A stretch of DNA of 64,000 bases from Syntrophales bacterium (GTDB lineage: Bacteria; Desulfobacterota; Syntrophia; Syntrophales; UBA8958): positions 1 to 64,000 of the forward strand of contig JAOACW010000004.1 in the NCBI GenBank assembly GCA_026417625.1. Direction: 5' to 3'. Positions 53,293-61,578 of the stretch are shown here, piece after piece. The first letter of the stretch is position 1, and each line of letters begins with the position of its first letter. The notes under the pieces were generated by a model, which made no database searches, had not been told where the DNA came from, and was given only the letters and a program-made list of their open reading frames with translations. The translations under genes and the position numbers were made by a program.

Positions 53293-53322
53293 GGGGGGGG
53301 TGTTTACAGACCCACCCCCCCC
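53293..53322 (-). terminator. Terminator after the acyl-CoA ligase gene
   Basis: On the minus strand a G-run (GGGGGGGGTGGGTCTG) pairs with CACCCCCCCC and is followed by AAATTTTTTT. It lies between the ligase stop and the Fe-alcohol dehydrogenase start, so it may split the run into two transcription units or attenuate it. Confidence 0.7.
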
Positions 53323-53344
53323 ATAATTACACTCCCCTAGTTAC

Positions 53345-54982
53345 TCACTTGTCTTTGAACATCTGCCTCATTTCACGCTTCAGTATCTTCCCGGTCGGGG
53401 TTTTAGGAAGGGCATCCACGAAGAAAACCTTTTTCGGACATTTGAAGGGTGCAAGGTGACTTCGACAATGTCCCATCAGTTCTTCTTCTGTCATCTTTTC
53501 TCCCGGCTTGAGAACAACCACAGCGGTAACCACCTCTACCCACTTAGGATCGGGCAAACCGATAACGGCCACTTCCTGAACCCTCTTGTCGAGGTAAATA
53601 GCTTCTTCAACCTCGCGGGTGGAGACATTTTCACCACCTGTCTTTATCATGTCTTTCTTGCGATCCACAACTGTTATGTAACGGTCCTCATCCATAACAC
53701 CCACATCTCCGGAATGGAACCATCCACCCTTCATAGCCTCTTCCGTTTTCTCAGGATCCTTGAAGTACATGATCATTACATGAGGACCACGACCGCATAT
53801 TTCACCGGGTACGCCAGGTTTATCTATGGGATTTCCGTCATCATCCTCAAGACGGGTCTCCATGTTTAATCCACCCATACCCGCCGAACCGATCTTCCTA
53901 AGAGCATCTTTCGCTTTTAGAATGGTATGATACGGTGCAAGTTCAGTCTGACCGTAATAGTTGTAAATTCTCACGCCTGGGAGCCTTTCCATCATCTCTT
54001 TTAAAATCTCCACAGGCATTATAGATGCGCCGTAATAACACTTCTTCAAGGATGAGAGATCGCGTTTATCGAAATCTGGGTGACGAAGCATACCTATCCA
54101 CACTGTCGGCGGGGCGAAGAAGAGTGTTGCTTTATAGGCTTCAATATTCTGTAATATCTGCCCAATATCAGGCGTCATGAGGATGTTCGTTCCACCAAGC
54201 CAGAAAATAGGGTTCATGAACACATCCCTTTGAGCACAATGATAAATAGGCAGGGCATTCAGGTTGATATCCTCCTCCTCGTACTGACCATCCACTATCG
54301 TCCCCATGTACTGGGCAAGCAAAGCCTGATTGCTGATGATGACACCCTTGGGAAGGGCCTCGGTGCCACTTGTGTATGTCATCTGACAGGGATCCTCAAT
54401 GTGAAGTATACAATCTGGTTCCGTATCGGGATACGCTTTGTACCACGTATTGAAATCAATAAAACGATCGCTAATTGGCGGTTTCCCCGCCATATCGTCA
54501 GACCAGATATACGTTTTAACGGTGGGCATATCATCCATCACGTCTTTCACCAGGTCATAGAGGGCATCCTCGATAATAAACACTTTGCTCTCAGAGTGGT
54601 TTATGCAATACGAAATATCTTTGCCCCTAAGAAGGTAGTTTATCGCCAGATAGATAGCCCCAATTTTGCAGCAACCGAACCAAGTAAGGACGTGATGAAT
54701 CGTGTTGTGGGCAAGAATTGCTACCCTATCGTACTTCTGCACTCCTAGCGACAAAAGGGCATTTGCTACCTTGTTACATTCCTTCTCTAATTGCTCGTAG
54801 GTCAGTGTTCTGTCCTTGAAAATCAAAGCAGGTTTATTGGGATAACGGTAAGCACTACGTCTAATAATATCAGCAATTACCCAGCGGTTAACCCTGTTGT
54901 AGCGGTTCATCAAAAATTCCAGATTTTCCTTGTTAATTACATTGTACCTCTGTTTCTCTTCCTCTTTAAGTGGCGCCCACAT
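53345..54982 (-). CDS. AMP-dependent acyl-CoA synthetase (CaiC/FadD type)
   Basis: 545 residues. Activates a carboxylic acid to its CoA thioester with ATP. Core motifs: MTYTSGTEALPKGVIISN (P-loop; Glu replaces the common Ser/Thr-x pattern), YNYYGQTELAPY, GGWFHSGDVGVMDEDRYITV, DRKKDMIKTGGENVSTREVE and the catalytic Lys in TPTGKILKRE. Together with two CaiB-type genes and a dehydrogenase it recalls the carnitine cai cluster, but substrate is not readable. Confidence 0.92.
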   Translation of the reverse strand: MWAPLKEEEKQRYNVINKENLEFLMNRYNRVNRWVIADIIRRSAYRYPNKPALIFKDRTLTYEQLEKECNKVANALLSLGVQKYDRVAILAHNTIHHVLTWFGCCKIGAIYLAINYLLRGKDISYCINHSESKVFIIEDALYDLVKDVMDDMPTVKTYIWSDDMAGKPPISDRFIDFNTWYKAYPDTEPDCILHIEDPCQMTYTSGTEALPKGVIISNQALLAQYMGTIVDGQYEEEDINLNALPIYHCAQRDVFMNPIFWLGGTNILMTPDIGQILQNIEAYKATLFFAPPTVWIGMLRHPDFDKRDLSSLKKCYYGASIMPVEILKEMMERLPGVRIYNYYGQTELAPYHTILKAKDALRKIGSAGMGGLNMETRLEDDDGNPIDKPGVPGEICGRGPHVMIMYFKDPEKTEEAMKGGWFHSGDVGVMDEDRYITVVDRKKDMIKTGGENVSTREVEEAIYLDKRVQEVAVIGLPDPKWVEVVTAVVVLKPGEKMTEEELMGHCRSHLAPFKCPKKVFFVDALPKTPTGKILKREMRQMFKDK

Positions 54983-55005
54983 GTGGTACCTCTCCTTCAG
55001 TTTTT

Positions 55006-56355
55006 TTATATAATTCCTTCCGTCTCAAGTTCTTTAAGCTTTGCAGGTCCATACCCGAGGTATTTCAGATAGATGTAACCATTGTCGTAACCCACAGGAC
55101 GACACACCCACTTAGTTCTAGGTGGTGTACCTGTAGATTTCCACTGGGCCTGAGCGCATATAACAGGACCGTAAACCGGATCGTTTACAGGAGTAAAAAT
55201 GCCACGATCGTTCCATACAGGGTCTTTCATCGTTTCCATCGGTGGAACAATGGGTGCTACAACCGCTGTGATCGGGGCTAGACGACCCTTCTTGGCATAG
55301 TCCACTGACATTTGGACTAACTCTTCGCTTGTATACTTGGAGGTTTCAGGATTGATCATGGCTTGGTACTTGAGTTGCCAGTCCTTCTTCATGAAAGGCG
55401 CCAGAGTTGTCCATTCAGCAGCTCCCCACTCTTCATACTTTCCGATAATATCCACGAAAGCCTTCCACATTTCGAGACGTAAACCACCTAGAAAAACACC
55501 ACCGTTCTTCGTGGGGAAAAACCCATACAACCAGAGTGCTGTATCGAGGTTGCCAAATCTCTCAGCTATTACCCCCTGACCCGCATACCAGTGCAGGGCA
55601 TAGTCATGAAGACGCTCATAGGCTTCGTAACTGGCAACGTCAATAGCCTGACCCTCCCCAGTATTCATGCGGTGCAGAAGAGCTGCTAAAATACCAATCG
55701 CCCCAAAAGTTCCCGAAACGGCCCAGGCAATCCAAACACCCGCCTTAGTTGGAACAGCATATGGCATCTCGTCATAAGTTTTGCCCTCGGGAAGTATTTC
55801 CCCCGTTGTGTATTGCACACCCGAGCGGGCCTGTGCTACGTTGTCGTAATCGTACTGCTGTCTCAGACTCTCAGGTCCAAATCTACCAAAAGCACTGATG
55901 GAGGTGTAGATCAAGCGAGGATTTATCTTTGATAAATCTTCATACCCCAGTCCCCAACTGTCCATAACACCGGTGGGATAGGTTTCAATCAAAACATCTG
56001 CATATCCCACAAGTTTCTTGAGTATCTCCCTTCCCTCTTCCTTCTCTAAGTTAAGGGTTATGTGATACTTGTTCCGCCCTTCCTGAAGATAAGCATAACC
56101 TGTCCCCATGTGCATTAGACCGTTCGGCGAGTACGTCCTGACTATATCGCCCCCCGGTGGCTCAATACGGATGGTTTCCGCCCCCAGTTCTGCTAAAAGG
56201 GAAGAGCAAAAACAACCAGCCATGCTCCTGGAACTGAGATCAAGAACAACAAGATCATCGAGTGCTTCGGGCTTCTCAAAATTCTTCGCAGGATCGTCAA
56301 GGGACCTTATATAATCAGCCCATGGTGCCCATTTTGGCCTTTCGTGCTGTGTCAT
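55006..56355 (-). CDS. CaiB/BaiF family CoA-transferase, subunit lacking the catalytic Asp
   Basis: 449 residues of the class III CoA-transferase fold: LVVLDLSSRSMAGCFCSSLL, LGAETIRIEPPGGDIVR, ISAFGRFGP, and GILAALLHRMNTGEGQAIDV. Aligned to formyl-CoA transferase, the catalytic Asp (Asp169, in LGDSNTG) falls on Trp211 here (GVWIAWAVSGTFG). It is six bases downstream of a second CaiB gene that keeps the Asp, which suggests a heteromeric enzyme with a non-catalytic subunit. Confidence 0.9.
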   Translation of the reverse strand: MTQHERPKWAPWADYIRSLDDPAKNFEKPEALDDLVVLDLSSRSMAGCFCSSLLAELGAETIRIEPPGGDIVRTYSPNGLMHMGTGYAYLQEGRNKYHITLNLEKEEGREILKKLVGYADVLIETYPTGVMDSWGLGYEDLSKINPRLIYTSISAFGRFGPESLRQQYDYDNVAQARSGVQYTTGEILPEGKTYDEMPYAVPTKAGVWIAWAVSGTFGAIGILAALLHRMNTGEGQAIDVASYEAYERLHDYALHWYAGQGVIAERFGNLDTALWLYGFFPTKNGGVFLGGLRLEMWKAFVDIIGKYEEWGAAEWTTLAPFMKKDWQLKYQAMINPETSKYTSEELVQMSVDYAKKGRLAPITAVVAPIVPPMETMKDPVWNDRGIFTPVNDPVYGPVICAQAQWKSTGTPPRTKWVCRPVGYDNGYIYLKYLGYGPAKLKELETEGII

Positions 56356-56361
56356 GGCTCG

Positions 56362-57687
56362 TCACCTCCTCAGTATTGCACCCGATTCACCATCCCAGTC
56401 TGAGGGAGGACGTCTACCCTGCATATCTTTCCACTTACCAAGTACTCCTTCCTCATACAACTTCTCTATTTGCGACTGGGAGTAGCCCAGGATCTTTGTC
56501 ATAATAAAGTCATTGTCAAAACCTACTGGTCTTACCGTCCACCTATGTTTGGGTGGGGTTTTGGACATCATCACGGGAAATTCATGGTCAGGGTATCTTC
56601 CGTACATGGGATCATCGATAAATTTCATAAAATCCCTGGCGCGCCTGTGGGGGTCTTCAAACATATCCCGGGCATTGTGAAGTCGACTCGCCGCAAAACC
56701 GTAATACTTGCCCAACTCCTCAATCTCACGTGCCGTTTTCGTCCTTGCCCAATCGGCAATTATTTTCAATATCGCGAGAGCATTCTCATCTTTCAGACGA
56801 GTAGAATGATCCTTGAAGCGTGGATCCTCCGCCAATTCCGGTCTCCCCATCGCCTTGCACAAACCAGCAAACTCATCAGGCGCTGGAGCTGCAATAGCAA
56901 CAAATAGATCATCTTTACAGAGAAACGTATCAGCAGGACAGATACACTGATCCCTGTTTCCAGCAGGCTCCACACCTTTACCTGTAAACTGTTGGTACGG
57001 CCAAACCCAACCCATTGCCCGCATTATATTCTCACTTTGGGACAGTTCAATGTACTGACCCTTTCCTGTCTTTTTCCTGTAATAAAGAGCGGAAAGAACC
57101 GCCACTTCTCCCATCATGGCCCCAAATACATCACAGATCCAAATGCTCTGTTTCAAAGGAGGCCTACCGGGAAAAGAGGATATCCATGCATACCCTGACA
57201 TTGCTTGAGCAGCTCCATCGTTAGATGGTCGATCCTGCTCCGCATATAGACCCCACTGTCCAAATCCATTCTTCTCTATGTAGATTATACCCGGATTTAT
57301 CTTTTTAATATCCTCGTAACCGACATTCCATCTGTTAGGAACCGCAGGCCTCATGTTGAACTCAATGATATCGGCCTTCTTCGCCAGTTCTCTAAATATC
57401 TCCTGCCCTTTCTCCTTATGAAGGTCAAGGGCCATGTAGTACTTATCCGTGTTTATATGCATGAACATCGGTCCCTGTTCTTTGTAAAACCATCCAAAGG
57501 GATTTAGCGATCGCGTAACATCACCGAGAGGTGGTAATTCGATTTTTATAACCTCGGCACCGAGACTGGCAAGAAAGGAAGGACCTGCAGGACCGAAAAG
57601 TAACGTACATACCTCAAGAACCCGTATGCCTTTGAGTGGACCAGGACGGGAATACTTATTGGCAACATAATTCTGAAATGTGATCAT
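56362..57687 (-). CDS. CaiB/BaiF family CoA-transferase, subunit with catalytic Asp
   Basis: 441 residues from the ATG at 57687 (AAGGGGGGG upstream). Motifs: GIRVLEVCTLLFGPAGPSFL, LGAEVIKIELPPLGDVTRSL, NGFGQWGLY, catalytic Asp186 in SIWICDVFGAMMG, and YYRKKTGKGQYIELSQ. Class III transferases move CoA between carboxylates through an aspartyl-CoA thioester. Pairing with the Asp-less neighbour resembles two-subunit enzymes such as benzylsuccinate CoA-transferase. Confidence 0.9.
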   Translation of the reverse strand: MITFQNYVANKYSRPGPLKGIRVLEVCTLLFGPAGPSFLASLGAEVIKIELPPLGDVTRSLNPFGWFYKEQGPMFMHINTDKYYMALDLHKEKGQEIFRELAKKADIIEFNMRPAVPNRWNVGYEDIKKINPGIIYIEKNGFGQWGLYAEQDRPSNDGAAQAMSGYAWISSFPGRPPLKQSIWICDVFGAMMGEVAVLSALYYRKKTGKGQYIELSQSENIMRAMGWVWPYQQFTGKGVEPAGNRDQCICPADTFLCKDDLFVAIAAPAPDEFAGLCKAMGRPELAEDPRFKDHSTRLKDENALAILKIIADWARTKTAREIEELGKYYGFAASRLHNARDMFEDPHRRARDFMKFIDDPMYGRYPDHEFPVMMSKTPPKHRWTVRPVGFDNDFIMTKILGYSQSQIEKLYEEGVLGKWKDMQGRRPPSDWDGESGAILRR

Positions 57688-57713
57688 TATAATCCCCCCC
57701 TTCATCTATTTAC

Positions 57714-57743
57714 CATGGGGGGACATATATACATCCCCCCATG
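57714..57743 (-). other. Inverted repeat between permease and CaiB genes
   Basis: CATGGGGGGA and its complement TCCCCCCATG around a 10-base AT loop. There is no T-run on either side. It may be a transcript-stabilising or partial terminator structure inside the operon. Confidence 0.5.
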
Positions 57744-57777
57744 CGCTTCAATGACAAAATTCTGAACCCCTTTAAGA

Positions 57778-58503
57778 TTAGGCCTTTATCACTGGTGGCG
57801 GTGTGGGGTAAATCTTCTTGCCATAAATGGTGTTCACCACCACAGCACCTGACATGTAGACACCATACCAACCGGAGATGATAAGCAACCAACCGATAAT
57901 AGGTTTCAGGGTCTTGGGATCACCATACCAACCGGTATCGACACCAACGATCAACCAGAGTACAATGTCAATTAGAATAACCAGCATGAACAACGGACTA
58001 CGTAAATATGCCGGTGTTACCACTGTGAGGAATGCTGCTCCAGCCATCCAGTTCCATCCTTCTACGTGAACGGCCTTTTGCATCATTGCACCCACCGCTT
58101 TACCGACATCCGCCTTTACCTTGGCCATCACCTCAGGTGAAAGCAGCTTCGGATCCGTTACCCCCGCGGCTGCCATTGCCGCATCCAAAGCCTCTTTCTG
58201 TGCCTTTGGAACAAACATAAAATTGATCATGTACCACTTGGCAAACACACTAAGCGCCGCAGCAAACATGAAGAACGCAGAAAAGAATAGAAAAACGTTA
58301 CCGCCGGTAATATTGAAATCCTTCAATTCAATGACAGCAGTGGTGTACTGCACTATTCCACCACCGACTAGCCATGCGGCAAGAAGAGGTAGACCACTTA
58401 CATCCACCTTACCAAGAAAAACTGCACCAAAACCAAAACATGCCACTGCCAGCGCACCCAAACCTGCTGGTCCTGGTGTTGCAAAGTTGTGTTCATGAGC
58501 CAT
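57778..58503 (-). CDS. GPR1/FUN34/YaaH (AceTr/SatP) family acetate-type transporter
   Basis: 241 residues with six hydrophobic helices. The family motif region is NFATPGPAGLGALAVACFGF near residue 6. A ~50-residue hydrophilic insertion (KAQKEALDAAMAAAGVTDPK and on) separates helices 3 and 4, which the ~190-residue SatP proteins lack. Family members carry acetate, succinate or other short acids across the inner membrane; in this cluster a short hydroxy acid or acetate is likely. AAGGAGG precedes the ATG. Confidence 0.86.
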   Translation of the reverse strand: MAHEHNFATPGPAGLGALAVACFGFGAVFLGKVDVSGLPLLAAWLVGGGIVQYTTAVIELKDFNITGGNVFLFFSAFFMFAAALSVFAKWYMINFMFVPKAQKEALDAAMAAAGVTDPKLLSPEVMAKVKADVGKAVGAMMQKAVHVEGWNWMAGAAFLTVVTPAYLRSPLFMLVILIDIVLWLIVGVDTGWYGDPKTLKPIIGWLLIISGWYGVYMSGAVVVNTIYGKKIYPTPPPVIKA

Positions 58504-58742
58504 AGACTATTACCTCCTTTTTTTCATAAACTACCGATAAGTAAATGTTCCGTTTTTCATGAGCTCACCTCTACGCTTTTCCAATCCTCTGGATTTTTGC
58601 CCCTTCATCCCCCCTTTCTTTTAATGCAAAGATACTCTTTGCAAAATAATCATTGGTATAAACTGAAGTAGCGTGGCGGGTTTTTCTACTCCCTCCTCAG
58701 GTGTTTTAGTTAACAAATAGTAAAAGCCTTGTCAAGTGAAAA

Positions 58743-58913
58743 CTACCAGAGTCTCCCGTACTTCGCCACAATGACGATTAACCCGAGCAGCCATACTACT
58801 GTGACTATGAGCATCAAATCGCCGCGGTTTATCGTTCTCTTCTTGGATAAACCGGCAAGACGCTTTTCCAGCTCCATTTCTCTCTTCTTTTCCCTTTTCT
58901 TCTTTTTTCCCAT
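58743..58913 (-). CDS. 56-residue membrane peptide in the CoA-transferase/permease operon
   Basis: Short frame with a highly basic N-terminus (MGKKKKREKKREMELEKRL), then NRGDLMLIVTVVWLLGLIVI as one transmembrane helix and a short tail AKYGRLW. GGTGATG stands eight bases before the ATG. It lies between the CoA-transferase gene and the AceTr permease gene on the same strand. The basic-then-hydrophobic layout predicts a cytoplasmic N-terminus. It may be a small accessory subunit of the permease. Confidence 0.6.
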   Translation of the reverse strand: MGKKKKREKKREMELEKRLAGLSKKRTINRGDLMLIVTVVWLLGLIVIVAKYGRLW

Positions 58914-58935
58914 AATACATCACCGAATCTAATAG

Positions 58936-58967
58936 AAAAGACCCAGGGATATATTTCCCCGGGTCTT
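58936..58967 (-). terminator. Terminator after the acetyl-CoA-hydrolase-type CoA-transferase gene
   Basis: On the minus strand AAGACCCGGGG / CCCTGGGTCTTTTCT, stem with one mismatch and a short AT loop followed by T-rich sequence, 24 bases after the stop. The 239-base gap from 58504 to 58742 downstream of the small peptide contains no clear gene, only a TTGACA (58735-58730) that may belong to a promoter for the permease. Confidence 0.72.
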
Positions 58968-58990
58968 CTGCCTTTCCGCAAAGGATCCGA

Positions 58991-60505
58991 TCACTTTCCA
59001 CTCTGATAAGGATCCCAATCGAATCCCCAAAGTTCGCTGTGGTGGGGCAGTTTGTAGTTGCGGCGTTCGTCGTAAGATGGATACCTTCTGTTCCCACCTT
59101 CCTCTGGCAGGAAGTTGATCTTCGATTTTGGTGGAAGCAGACCATCCTCGTAAGCAGCTTTGCGCAGCCACTCTCTATCATCGGGATGGGCAATGGAAAT
59201 CAAAGCCTCGGCACGCTCGTAACCGTTAAGACCCCTGAGGTTCACAATACCGTACTCTGTACAAACGTAATTCACAAGCTGAGCAGGCACGTCCACAGAA
59301 CAACCCTCAGGCAGGAAGGGAACAATGCGGGATGTACCGTGTTTGCTTCGGGATGTCATAGACACCACACTTCTTCCCCCTCTGCTCTGACAACAGAAGC
59401 TTATGAAGTTAAAGAATCCACCTGATGAAGAAATGGGCCTCTTCTCGTAGAACCCACAGCAGGCCTGACCGAGAAGATCTACAGCGACAGCATTGTTTAT
59501 AGCCAACATGTTATCGATGCGCGTCAAGGTTTGAGCATTGTTCGTATAGCTTATGTCATAGACAGCTAGATTCATGTTTCTATGGATTGTGTTGTAGTAC
59601 CACTCAGTATCCACCGGGAAGGCGAACGTCCAGACACTTCTACCCCTATCAATGGACTTGTATCGGTTTGTCACCGAACCGGACTCGATAAGATTGAGGA
59701 GACCAAAGTTCATCATTTCCGTATGGATCCCCAAATCCTTAAGTCCCGCTTCGCTGAGGGCCGTTGCCACAGCGGATGGCAGAGCACCTATACCCAGCTG
59801 GATAACATCTCTGTCACGGGCAATCTTCATTATATTATTGGCAATGGCCACTTCCTCATCTCTCGGTTTTATCGCCTTCTCGTTTATCTGAGGCCAACGA
59901 TACTTCTCACAATCCACTTCCACCCAGTAGTCAATATCATCTATATGGATGGTATTAAAGCGACCACCCTCAGCCCAAGGATAATCGCTACGAACCTCGA
60001 GAACTATCTTCTTGGCACATTGCCTGAAAATATTGCAGTTATTTGTACCATATGAAAAGTTCGCAAATCCGTGTTCATCAAAGGGAGTTGCGGCATTCCA
60101 CCACCAATCCAAACCCCGCTTCTCTTTTACTGCATGGATAAATCGGTAGTGCTGAAACCACATTCCCATAGCCCAACCCCAGTTGGCCCAACTTGTAACC
60201 TTGTTCGTGTCCCGCGCTTTCCTGTTCCACGGGAAGAAGAAGTACTCATGAATCACATGATACTCCTGATGGGGATCCACCTGCTGGAACTCTGGATGGG
60301 GATAAAAATTTGCGTACTGCCATATCTCAATGTCCTTTAATTGACCGGGCCCTGGACCGAGACGCTTGGCCAACTCCTTCATTAAAACTGTAGAATCACC
60401 TCCCACAGATCCCGGCTGAATCCAGTCGCCACTTTTTACCATATCCAGAATCTGCTCGGGTGTACGTTTTTTATCCCTGATTTTTTGCTGTATTGGTGTT
60501 GTCAT
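58991..60505 (-). CDS. Acetyl-CoA hydrolase/transferase family protein (4-hydroxybutyrate CoA-transferase-like)
   Basis: 504 residues of the class I CoA-transferase fold fused in one chain. The catalytic Glu lies in LGIHTEMMNFG near residue 266; other blocks are DVIQLGIGALPSAVATALSE and EYGIVNLRGLNGYERAEALI. The family's SGGQxDF stretch is altered to SSGGFFNFISF. Next to abfD, transfer of CoA from acetyl-CoA to 4-hydroxybutyrate is the natural guess; other short acids are possible. First gene of the minus-strand run ending at 49378. Confidence 0.88.
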   Translation of the reverse strand: MTTPIQQKIRDKKRTPEQILDMVKSGDWIQPGSVGGDSTVLMKELAKRLGPGPGQLKDIEIWQYANFYPHPEFQQVDPHQEYHVIHEYFFFPWNRKARDTNKVTSWANWGWAMGMWFQHYRFIHAVKEKRGLDWWWNAATPFDEHGFANFSYGTNNCNIFRQCAKKIVLEVRSDYPWAEGGRFNTIHIDDIDYWVEVDCEKYRWPQINEKAIKPRDEEVAIANNIMKIARDRDVIQLGIGALPSAVATALSEAGLKDLGIHTEMMNFGLLNLIESGSVTNRYKSIDRGRSVWTFAFPVDTEWYYNTIHRNMNLAVYDISYTNNAQTLTRIDNMLAINNAVAVDLLGQACCGFYEKRPISSSGGFFNFISFCCQSRGGRSVVSMTSRSKHGTSRIVPFLPEGCSVDVPAQLVNYVCTEYGIVNLRGLNGYERAEALISIAHPDDREWLRKAAYEDGLLPPKSKINFLPEEGGNRRYPSYDERRNYKLPHHSELWGFDWDPYQSGK

Positions 60506-60741
60506 CTAATAATTTCCCTCCTTCCGAAGATTTTCTTTGACATTTAAAAAAGACAAATAATTGAGACTACCCTTTTACAGCACCATCCCCCCCTTCTAAA
60601 AAATGAAAATTTATACAGTCATAGCCATCTACTTTTGATTTGGACCCTCCTCCGCAAGACTCTCGACTTGATTTTATAGGACAATTTACTGAAATACCGT
60701 AAAACATCTTCCGTACGTTGTCAAGGGAAAAAGAAAGGGCC

Positions 60742-60770
60742 TTGTTGTATTTGGCAATTTAGAGTATAAA
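60742..60770 (+). promoter_or_regulatory. Promoter of the Nudix gene, possibly leaderless
   Basis: TTGTTG (60742-60747), 17-base spacer, TATAAA (60765-60770), then seven bases to the ATG at 60778, so transcription should begin at or beside the start codon. No Shine-Dalgarno sequence is visible. The rest of the 60506-60741 gap holds no gene; a TTGACA on the minus strand (60724-60719) may belong to a promoter of the CoA-transferase run, but its -10 is poor. Confidence 0.55.
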
Positions 60771-60777
60771 GTATTAC

Positions 60778-61578
60778 ATGAATACCCTTTCTACAACTCC
60801 CAAAGAAGCTGCAACAGTAATACTCCTTCGAAAAAGTTATCAAAATGAAGATATTGAAGTTCTCATGGTAAAACGCCACCCAAAAAGCGTTTTCGTACCT
60901 AATTGCTACGTATTTCCCGGCGGTTGTGTTGAAGACGAAGATCTCGAATCAGAAATGGAATCACTCTGCAGAAACCTCAACCGCGATCTTGCGTATAACT
61001 TGTTGAAAAATGCGAAAACAAAAGAAATAGCCTTAGCATCGTGGATCGCTGGTATAAGGGAAACCTTTGAAGAAACCGGCATACTTCTCGCGTATGATAA
61101 GGAGGGAAATTTTCTCGCCGATGGTCATTATTGTTCGAATGTTCTGAAACACGTAAGAGAAAAACATAACTCCTTCAGAGATCTTTTGATGTCCAACAGT
61201 TTTCTACTTGCTACCGACAGACTTGTATACTTTGCTCATTGGATCACACCGGAGGGTCTGCCACATCGCTACGACGTGCGTTTTTTTTTGGTCGAGGTTT
61301 CCCCATTGCTCGAGGCGGAAATCGACGGTAAAGAATTAACAGAACACACCTGGATAAGCCCCCGAGATGCTTTAAAGAGATACGAAGAGGGGAATTTCTC
61401 GTTGGTTCTCCCCACGATTATGACGTTAAAAGAAATAAGTGCTTTTAGAAACATTGAAGAGCTTATGAGACACGCTCAAAGGAAGATTATACCCACCATC
61501 TTGACCAGAATATCCCACGTGAACGGCCGCCTCGTGGAAATAATGCCAGATGGGAAAATATTCAGCCCCCTTCGCTAG
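60778..61578 (+). CDS. Nudix hydrolase with split Nudix box (NUDT19-like)
   Basis: 266 residues. The Nudix box begins FVPNCYVFPGGCVEDED near residue 40-55 but its second half, GIRETFEETGILL, comes only ~40 residues later, so an insertion splits the motif. The mammalian coenzyme A diphosphatase NUDT19 has such an insertion. CoA or acyl-CoA diphosphatase activity would fit the surrounding CoA-ester metabolism but is inferred. The 3' end overlaps the convergent PHP gene by four bases. Confidence 0.84.
   Translation: MNTLSTTPKEAATVILLRKSYQNEDIEVLMVKRHPKSVFVPNCYVFPGGCVEDEDLESEMESLCRNLNRDLAYNLLKNAKTKEIALASWIAGIRETFEETGILLAYDKEGNFLADGHYCSNVLKHVREKHNSFRDLLMSNSFLLATDRLVYFAHWITPEGLPHRYDVRFFLVEVSPLLEAEIDGKELTEHTWISPRDALKRYEEGNFSLVLPTIMTLKEISAFRNIEELMRHAQRKIIPTILTRISHVNGRLVEIMPDGKIFSPLR

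Noticed and set aside
58504-58742. A 25-codon basic frame upstream of the permease gene
   Set aside because: It has no proper spacing between ribosome site and ATG and no recognisable feature; chance frames of this size are common.
36976-60505. Catabolic island as a recent horizontal acquisition
   Set aside because: No integrase, IS, tRNA boundary or obvious shift in base composition was seen at its edges.
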